Part shown: in pieces, positions 57,466-64,000 of the stretch | How the letters are laid out: each line of letters begins with the position of its first letter | Position numbering within the stretch: the first letter of the stretch is position 1 | NCBI GenBank assembly: GCA_017311185.1 | Contig: JAESUZ010004534.1 | Location: 2,627,501 to 2,691,500, forward strand | DNA from: Proteles cristata cristata | Taxonomy: Eukaryota; Chordata; Mammalia; Carnivora; Hyaenidae | Direction: 5' to 3' | DNA length: 64,000 bases | Position numbers and translations under genes: made by a program | Notes under the pieces: model-generated | Databases searched by the model: none | Told to the model about the DNA's origin: nothing | What the model saw: the letters and a program-made list of their open reading frames with translations, nothing else

Positions 57466-57879
57466 TGATGAGTCACAGGACTCTACTCTCAAAGCCAACA
57501 GCATACTGTATACACTGTGTAAGCTTACTTAACAATAAATTATATATTAAAAAATTACAGGTGGTAATATTTCCACTCTAAAAAATATCACTGGTGCTAA
57601 CCAAACCCATTTGTAGTCTGACCATTGCCTCCTTTTTTCCTCCCTCTTTTGCTCAAGTGCATCTTTTTCAACAATTCTTAGCCACAGGGAAGGCTTCACT
57701 TTCTTTTGCCAGCCCCTAGTCTTCACTTTTATCCTTATTCATTTTAGATGGTGTGGATGCTTCAGTCTCTCATCTTCCTACCCTTGCCCGCTTCCTTTCA
57801 GTAGTAGACCACACCTGCATTTTTTAGCAGTTGACTTCTTTAGTGCATTATCTTCTTCCCTTTCTGGTATCCCTTGTCA
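57466..57879. other. Low-copy or unassigned sequence
   Basis: May contain upstream L2 sequence; not assignable by eye. Confidence 0.35.
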
Positions 57880-58400
57880 GTCTTCTTGCCAACTTCTCCC
57901 TCCTAACTTGCTACCCAATTCCTTTCATGACCCCTTCCAATTCATTCTCCACACAATGGCTGATATGATCACATACTCCATCTACCTTCCTGGGCCAAAA
58001 GCCTTCAATGTCTTTTCAAGGTACATTACACTTAGAATAAAATAATAAATCATTAACATGGGCTTTTATGGCCCAAATAACATGGTCCCTGCCTCATCTG
58101 GAGCTTCAACTTTCCCTTATGCTTGTTATATCCCAACCACACTTGCCTTCACTCTGGTCCTAAAATAAGTCAAGTCTATTCTGTCCTGTGCTTTCTTACA
58201 TGTTCTTCTTTCTGCCTGCCTGGAGGTGAGTTTTTCCAAAGCTTCACTTAAGTGATCCCACCCATCTAACAGGTCTTTTCTTAAATATCAATATAGGTAT
58301 TATAAAGAAGGCTTTCCTTCCTCTCCACCTAAATTTCATCTCTGTTATTATTCCATGCCTCTCCTGACCTTTTTTTAGAGCTATTATCACCATGTTTAAT
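57880..58400 (+). mobile_element. L2 3' fragment
   Basis: 'attctccacacaatggctga', 'catggtccctgcctcatctgg', 'ttgccttcactctggtcc', 'aaagaaggctttccttcctc' follow the L2 3' order. Confidence 0.65.
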
Positions 58401-58414
58401 TACATAGTTTACTG

Positions 58415-58595
58415 GGGTGGCTGGGTGGCAAAGTTGGTTAGGTGCCCAACTCTAACTCAGGTCACAGTCTCACATTTCATGGGTTCAAGCCCTTCATTGG
58501 GCTCTGCTGTTAGCACAGATTTGGCTTCAGATCCTCTATCTCCCTCTCTTTCTGCCCTTGTGCTGCTCTACCTCTCTCTCTCAAAAGTAAACATT
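58415..58595 (+). mobile_element. Older SINEC-type SINE (outer of a nested pair)
   Basis: Diverged head GGGTGGCTGGGTGGCAAAG. Its outer flanks TTACATAGTTTACTG (58400-58414) and TTACATATTTTACTG (58860-58874) enclose both SINEs. Confidence 0.9.
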
Positions 58596-58610
58596 AAAAA
58601 AGCTTTAGTT

Positions 58611-58846
58611 GGGGCGCCTGGGTGGCTTAGTCGGTTAAGCATCCGACTTTCGCTTAGGTCATGATCTCGCGGTTTGTGGGTTTGAGCCCCGCATCGGGCT
58701 CTGTGCTGACTGCCAGCTCAGAGCCTGGAGCCTGTTTCAGTCTGTGACTCCCTCTCTCTCTGGCCCTCCCCTGCTCACGCTGTCTCTCTCTCTCCTAGAA
58801 ATAAATAAAACATTTAAAAAAATTTAAAAAAATAATAAAATAAAAT
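58611..58846 (+). mobile_element. SINEC_Fc-type SINE (inner, young)
   Basis: Near consensus with TCCTAGAAATAAATAAAA tail type. Exact 15-bp duplication AAAAAAGCTTTAGTT (58596-58610 and 58847-58861), lying in the tail of the older SINE. Confidence 0.95.
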
Positions 58847-58934
58847 AAAAAAGCTTTAGTTACATATTTTACTGGTATGATAATTTGCTTAATATTTCCA
58901 AACTACATAAGGGAAAGGCTATGTCTACTTTTTT

Positions 58935-59130
58935 TGTAATTTGAGTATAGTTAACACACAATGTTACATTAGTTCAGGTATACAACATACTGATTCAACA
59001 ACTCTATGCGTTAAATCATGCTCACCACAAGTGTAGCTACCCTCTGTCACCATACGACACTATTACAATACCATTGACTATATTCCTTATGGTATATCTT
59101 TTATTCTTTGACTTGTTCATTTCATGCTAT
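58935..59130 (-). mobile_element. L1 3' UTR fragment, reverse
   Basis: 'gagtatagttaacacacaat', 'cagtatacaac'-like and 'ctcaccacaagtgtagctac' are the reverse of an older L1 3' UTR. A weak L2/MIR-like scrap follows to about 59215. Confidence 0.75.
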
Positions 59131-59371
59131 GCCTGTTTTGTTTATTACTACATCCTCAATGCCTGGAACACAGTAAAGGCTATATCATTCAGTTATACCA
59201 TCAATGAAGGAATAACAACGATGTTCAGTGACACTAGGAGTAGGCAAAGTCCTTCCACAACTTAGGGGACGTGGAAACAGTTTGCATTGTTTATAATACC
59301 TTAAAACAACTACTTATATTTCCTCCTTTACACACAACAGGAAAAACAAAATGAAAAAGCTCAGAAATTTT

Positions 59372-59596
59372 GGGGTGCCTGGGTGGCTCAGTTGGCTGGG
59401 CAGCTAACTTCGGCTCAGGTCATGATCTCACAGTTAGTTCATGGATTCGAGCCCTGCATCAGGCTCTGTGCTGACAGCTAACTCAGAGCCTGGAGCCTGT
59501 TTCAGATTCTGTGTCTCCCTCTCTCTCTGACCCTCCCCTTCTCACGCTTTCTCTCTCAGAAACAAATAAAACGTTAAAAAAGTTTTTTAAAAAAAG
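59372..59596 (+). mobile_element. SINEC_Fc-type SINE
   Basis: Head GGGGTGCCTGGGTGGCTCAG. Exact 19-bp duplication GAAAAAGCTCAGAAATTTT (59353-59371 and 59597-59615), the longest in the window. Confidence 0.95.
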
Positions 59597-59639
59597 GAAA
59601 AAGCTCAGAAATTTTAACAGGTTAACAATGGCAGTGTAT

Positions 59640-59820
59640 ACAATGTGGACTTTGGAGTCAAACACACCTACTTGTATTCTGGTTTTCAGAGACACTACCT
59701 AGATGACCCTGGGTAAATTCTATAACCTTCCTCATGCCTAATTTCCACAACTGAATATAGGGGCAATGATACAGATAATAGTCCACTGCCTAGTATTTAA
59801 TAGGCATCTTACAAAGATTA
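59640..59820 (+). mobile_element. MIR SINE
   Basis: 'tttggagtcaaacacaccta', 'gaccctgggtaaattctat', 'cctcatgcctaatttcc' in MIR order. Diverged. Confidence 0.65.
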
Positions 59821-59951
59821 GTTTCCTCCTGATGCCAACTTCTACAACATTTATATTAATACTGCCATTCTATATGTGTCATGACATTGTTTCATTAAGT
59901 TAACGAAATAAATTCACACTCACAACCACAACAAAGTCTCAAAATGATTTT

Positions 59952-60175
59952 GAGGAGCCTGGGTGGCTCAGTCGGTTAAGCAACCAACTTCAGCTCAAGT
60001 AATGATCTCACAGTTCATGGGTTTGAGCCCTGCATAGGGCTATGTGCTGCCAGCTTAGAGCATGGAGCCTGCTTTTGGTTCTGTGTCTCTGTTTCTCTCT
60101 GCACCTGCCCTATCAGCACACTCTCTCTCTCTCAAAAAAAAAAAAAAAAAAAAGAATAAAAAACATTAAAATTAA
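59952..60175 (+). mobile_element. SINEC_Fc-type SINE, left arm of an inverted pair
   Basis: Head GAGGAGCCTGGGTGGCTCAG, with a long A run (about 20) in the tail, then directly the poly(T) side of the next SINE. Confidence 0.92.
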
Positions 60176-60177
60176 AA

Positions 60178-60378
60178 AAAAATTTTTTAACATTTATTCA
60201 TTTTTGAGAGGTAAAGTGCTAGTGGGGGAGGGGCAGAGAGAGAGGGAGACAGAATCCAAACCAGGCTCCAGGCTCTGAGCTATCAGCACAGAGCCTGACA
60301 CAAGGCTCGAACCCACCAGCAGTGAGATCATGACCTGAGCCAAAGTCAGACACTTTGTCTGAGCCACCCAGGCGCCCT
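60178..60378 (-). mobile_element. SINEC_Fc-type SINE, right arm of an inverted pair
   Basis: Begins with a T run and AACATTTATTCATTTTTGAG and ends GAGCCACCCAGGCGCCC. Tail-to-tail with the SINE at 59952. The flanking duplication is unclear. Confidence 0.92.
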
Positions 60379-60489
60379 TAAAAATGCTTTTAAAAGCAAA
60401 ATCACTTCAAAGTTTCTTCATTTTCCAGTTATCTTAGGAGCTTTCCATGAGGTGTTTCATATGTGTTCAGGAGAAGCAATTAGTTGGGT

Positions 60490-63300
60490 TTTTTGTTTGT
60501 TTTTTGTTTGTTTACTGAAGTATAATTAACATATAGCATTATATTAATTTCAGGTATGCAACAAAATAATTCTATATAGGTATATATTGCTAAATGATTA
60601 CCAAAATAAGTTTAGTTACTCTCCATCACTTTACAGAGTTACAAAACATTATTTTTTCATGATAACATTCAATATCTACTCTTTTAGCAACTTTCAAATA
60701 TGTAATACAATATTAACTATAGTCACCATGCTATACATTATATCCCCATGACTTATTTTATAACTGGAAATGTGCACTTCTTGATCACCTTAACCCATTT
60801 CCCACATACCCTTATCTCTTTACCTCTGGCAACCACCAATCTGTACTCTGCCTCTATGAGATTTGATTTGTTTTATTTGTTCATTTGTTTTGTATTTTAC
60901 ATACACATATAGTGAAATCATAAGGAATTTTCATTCTTCATGTGACTTATTTCATTTACCATAATACTCTCAAGGTTCATCCATGTTGTCACAAATGACA
61001 AAATTTTATTTACTTCAATGGCTGAGTAATATTCCTTTGGGTATGTATGTACATATATCACATCATCTTTATCCATTCATCTATCTACGATACTTAGGTT
61101 GTTTCCATATCTTGGCTGTTGTAAATAATGTTACAATGAACATAAAGTGCATATATCCTTTCAAATTAGTGTTTTCATTTTCTTTGAATAAACATTCAGA
61201 AGTGGAACTGCTGGATAATTTTAGGAAAGTTCTATTTTTAATTTCTTGAGGAACCTTCATATTGTTTTCCATACTAGTTGTACCAATTTACATTCCAACC
61301 AAAAGTGCAAAAAGGTTTCTTTTTATCCACATCCTCACCAACACTTACTATTTTTTGTCTTTTTGACAATAGCCATTCTGATGGAGGTGATATAATATCT
61401 CATTGAGGCTTTGATTTATACTTCCCTGATAATTAGTGATACTGAGCATTTTTTCCATGTGTCTGTCGACAATCTGTATATCTTCTTTGGAAAAATGTCT
61501 ATTCCAATCTCCTGCCCACTTTTAATTTTTTTTTTTTTTACTGATTTGTATAAGTGAACTCCTTATCTATTTTGGATATTAACTCCTTATTGGATATATG
61601 ATTTTCAAAAATCTCCCATTCAGTAAGTAGACTTTTCATTTTGTTGATGATTTCCTTCAAGGTGCAGAAGCTTTTTAATTTGAAGTAGTCATAATTGTTT
61701 ATTTTTCCTTCTGTTGCCCTTGCCTTTGGAGTCAGGTCCAAACTATTATCACCCAGACCAACGGCAAGGATTTACTACCTATGTTTGCTTCTAGGAGTTT
61801 ATGGTTTCAGGTCTTACATTCAGTCTTATATACATTTCAAGTTATTTTGTATATGCTATAAGATAGTGATCCAGTTTCATTCTTCTCATGTAGTTTTCCA
61901 GTTTTGATGGCACCATTTATTGAAAATATTGTCCTTTCCCCATTGTATATTGTTGCCTCCTTTCTCATAAATTAATTAACCAAATATGCATGGGTTTATT
62001 TCTGGGCTTTCTATTATGTTCTCTTGATCTATGTTTCAGTTTATGCTAATACCATACTGTTTTGATTACAATAACTTTGCAATACAGATTGAAATCAAGG
62101 AGTGTGAGGTCTCCAGCTTTGTTCTTTCTCAAGACTGCTTTGGCTATTTGAGGTCTTATGATTCCATACAAATTTTAGGATTATTTGTTTGATTTCAGTG
62201 AAAAATGTCATTAGCAATTTGATAAGGATTATATTCAATTGGTAGACTGCTTTGAACAATATGGACATTTTAACAATATTAAATCTTCCAATCCAAATGC
62301 ATGGAGTAACTTTCTATTTATTTGTGTCTTCTTAAATTTCATTCATCAGAGGCTCATAATATTTGGTAAACAGGTTTTAAAAGTTTTGGGTAGTCTTTAA
62401 GCTTTTCTATATATAAAATCATATTATCTGTAATTAGTAACAGTTTTAGTTCATCCTTTCCAATTTAGGTGCCTTTTATTTCTTTTTCCTACCTAATTGC
62501 TCTGGCTAGGAGTTCGAATACTATGTGGAATAAAAGTGGTGAGAGTGGGATCTCTGTCTTGCTTCTGTTTTTAATGAAAAAGCTTTTAGCTTTTCACTGT
62601 TGAGTATATACTACATGTGAATTTGTTATATATGGCTTTTTTCTGTTGAGGTACATTTCATCTCTACTCACTGTGTTGACAGTTTTTTTATATGCAAAAT
62701 TTTGTCAAATGCTTTTACTGCACCTGCTGAGTTGATCATATGCATTCATCCTTCATTTTGTTAATGTAGTATATCATGTTAATTGATTTGTGAATCCTTA
62801 CATCTCTGGAATAATCCTATTTGACTATGGCATATGAATCTTTAAATGTATTGTTGAATTCAGTTTGCTAATATTTTGTTGAGAATTTTTGCACTTATGT
62901 TCATCAGTGATACTGACTTGTAATTTTCCTTTTTTTTCTGGTATCCTAATTTGGTTTTGGTATCAAAATAATGTTGGCCTCACAAGATGAATTTGGATGT
63001 ATTATTTCCTCCTCTTCAATTTTTGGAAGAATTTGAGAAAAACAGATATTAAAATCTTTAAATGTTTGATAAAGTTCACCAATGAGCCTGGACTTTTGTT
63101 TGTTGGTATGTTTTTGATTACTAATTTCATCTCATAACTGGTAATCAATCTATTTAGATTTTTTATTTCTTCATCATTAAGTCTTTAAAAATTGAATGTT
63201 TCTGGAAATTTATCTATTCTAGCTGTCCAAACTGTTGGCATATAACTGTTAATAGTAGTCTCTTATGATCCTTCATATTTCTTTTGTATCAGTTGTAACA
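60490..63300 (-). mobile_element. Old L1, reverse (3' UTR to middle of ORF2)
   Basis: Read on the minus strand: 3' UTR, ORF2 C-terminus, then reverse transcriptase region up to the segment before the RT domain. + strand landmarks are 'actatagtcaccatgctata' (3' UTR), 'ttcatccatgttgtcacaaa', 'ttcttctttggaaaaatgtc', 'atgctaataccatactgtttt' and 'ttgatcatatgcattcatcc'. All frames are broken. Length and order fit one element of about 2.8 kb. Confidence 0.88.
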
Positions 63301-63319
63301 TATATATATATCTATATAC

Positions 63320-64000
63320 CTAAAAGCAGCAGAATACATATTCTTCTTAAGTGCACATGGAACATTCTCCAAGATAGATCAAATATTAGGCCACAAAACA
63401 AGTCTTAATAAATTTAAGGAGGTTAATATCATATCAAGCATCTTTTCTGAACACAGTAGTATGAGACTAGAAATCAATTACAGGAAGAATACTGAGAAAT
63501 CACAAAAAAGTGGAGATTAAACAGCATGCTACTGAACAACTAATGGGTCAACTGAAATCAAAAGAGAAATTAAAAAAAAAATACTTGCCTGGCAGGGGAG
63601 ATACCATGATCAAAAAGAGAAATAAAAAAATACCTTGAGATAAATGCAAATTGAAATACAACATACCAAAATCTCTGGGTTGCAGCAAAAACAGTTCTAA
63701 CAGGGGAGTTTATCACAATAAAGGCTGACTTCAAGACAGAAGAAAAATCTCAAATACAAAATCCACCTTTACACCTAAAGGAACTAGAAAAAAGAAGAAC
63801 AAAGTCCAAAGTTAGTAGAAGGAAAGAAATAATAAAGATCAGAGCTGAAATAAATGAAATAGAGACTAAAAAGACAGTAGAAAAGTTCAATGAAACTAAG
63901 AGCTCATTCTTTGAAAAGATAAATAAAACTGACAAATCTTTACTGAGACTCATTAAGAAAAAAAGAGAGCATTCAAATAAGATCGGAAATGAAAGAGAAA
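63320..64000 (+). mobile_element. L1 ORF2 segment in sense, probably the inverted 5' part of the preceding L1
   Basis: Sense ORF2 from the endonuclease C-terminus ('aagtgcacatggaacattctcc', 'gccacaaaacaagtctta') into the linker ahead of the RT domain ('aagatcagagctgaaataaa', 'aactaagagctcattctttg'). It is adjacent in ORF2 order to the reverse segment that ends at 63300, joined by a short TATATA stretch. It runs off the end of the window. Confidence 0.85.

Overview
The window is a stretch of mammalian nuclear DNA, almost certainly from a felid (cat family). The diagnostic signal is a tRNA-derived SINE of about 200 bp that occurs 27 times. Its head reads GGGGCGCCTGGGTGGCTCAG, it has a tRNA-like B box (GGTTCGAGCCC), a CT-rich middle and an AAATAAATAAA tail. 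This is the feliform SINEC_Fc pattern; the canid SINEC_Cf head differs. The LINE-1 copies share a 3' end (GGGCACxTGTTGGGATGAGC, then CACTGGGTGTTATATGGAAA) that fits felid/carnivore L1. Species cannot be decided from the sequence.

I found no intact host protein-coding gene, no functional RNA gene, no CpG island, no endogenous retrovirus, and no bacterial-type feature. The open frames are L1 remnants, a broken copy of complement C3, or chance frames in repeats. The window reads as intergenic or deep intronic DNA built by successive retrotransposition.

Layout. 1-1.06 kb is flanking sequence with an AAG/CAG tract. 1.07-8.13 kb is a full-length, decayed L1 with a perfect 13-bp target-site duplication (TSD) and two later SINEs inside it. 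8.1-24.4 kb is mostly low-copy DNA with ancient MIR and other old repeats and a few SINEs. 24.4-28.4 kb is a second L1, truncated close to the start of ORF2. 28.5-31 kb holds L2 and other old repeats. 31.1-33.3 kb is a 5'-inverted L1 carrying a Tigger-like DNA transposon and a SINE. 33.3-39 kb has MIRs, SINEs and low-copy DNA. 39.1-46.9 kb holds two rearranged L1s: one with only its 5' half, one internally deleted. 47-52 kb is old L1 sequence densely colonised by SINEs. 52.6-54.0 kb is a reverse-strand C3 retrocopy fused at its 5' side to the head of a SINE. 54.1-54.8 kb is a young L1 tail with a 15-bp TSD. 55-60.4 kb is SINE-rich, with a nested pair and an inverted pair. 60.5-64 kb is an old L1 in reverse, followed by an inverted L1 segment that runs off the end.

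How the parts relate: L1 encodes the machinery that copied the SINEs and the C3 mRNA. The window records full-length insertion, 5' truncation, 5' inversion (twin priming), SINE trans-mobilisation, mRNA retrocopying and probable template switching. I found no convincing new biological system. The most unusual object is the SINE/C3 chimera. Repeat family names are from memory of consensus features and should be confirmed with RepeatMasker.
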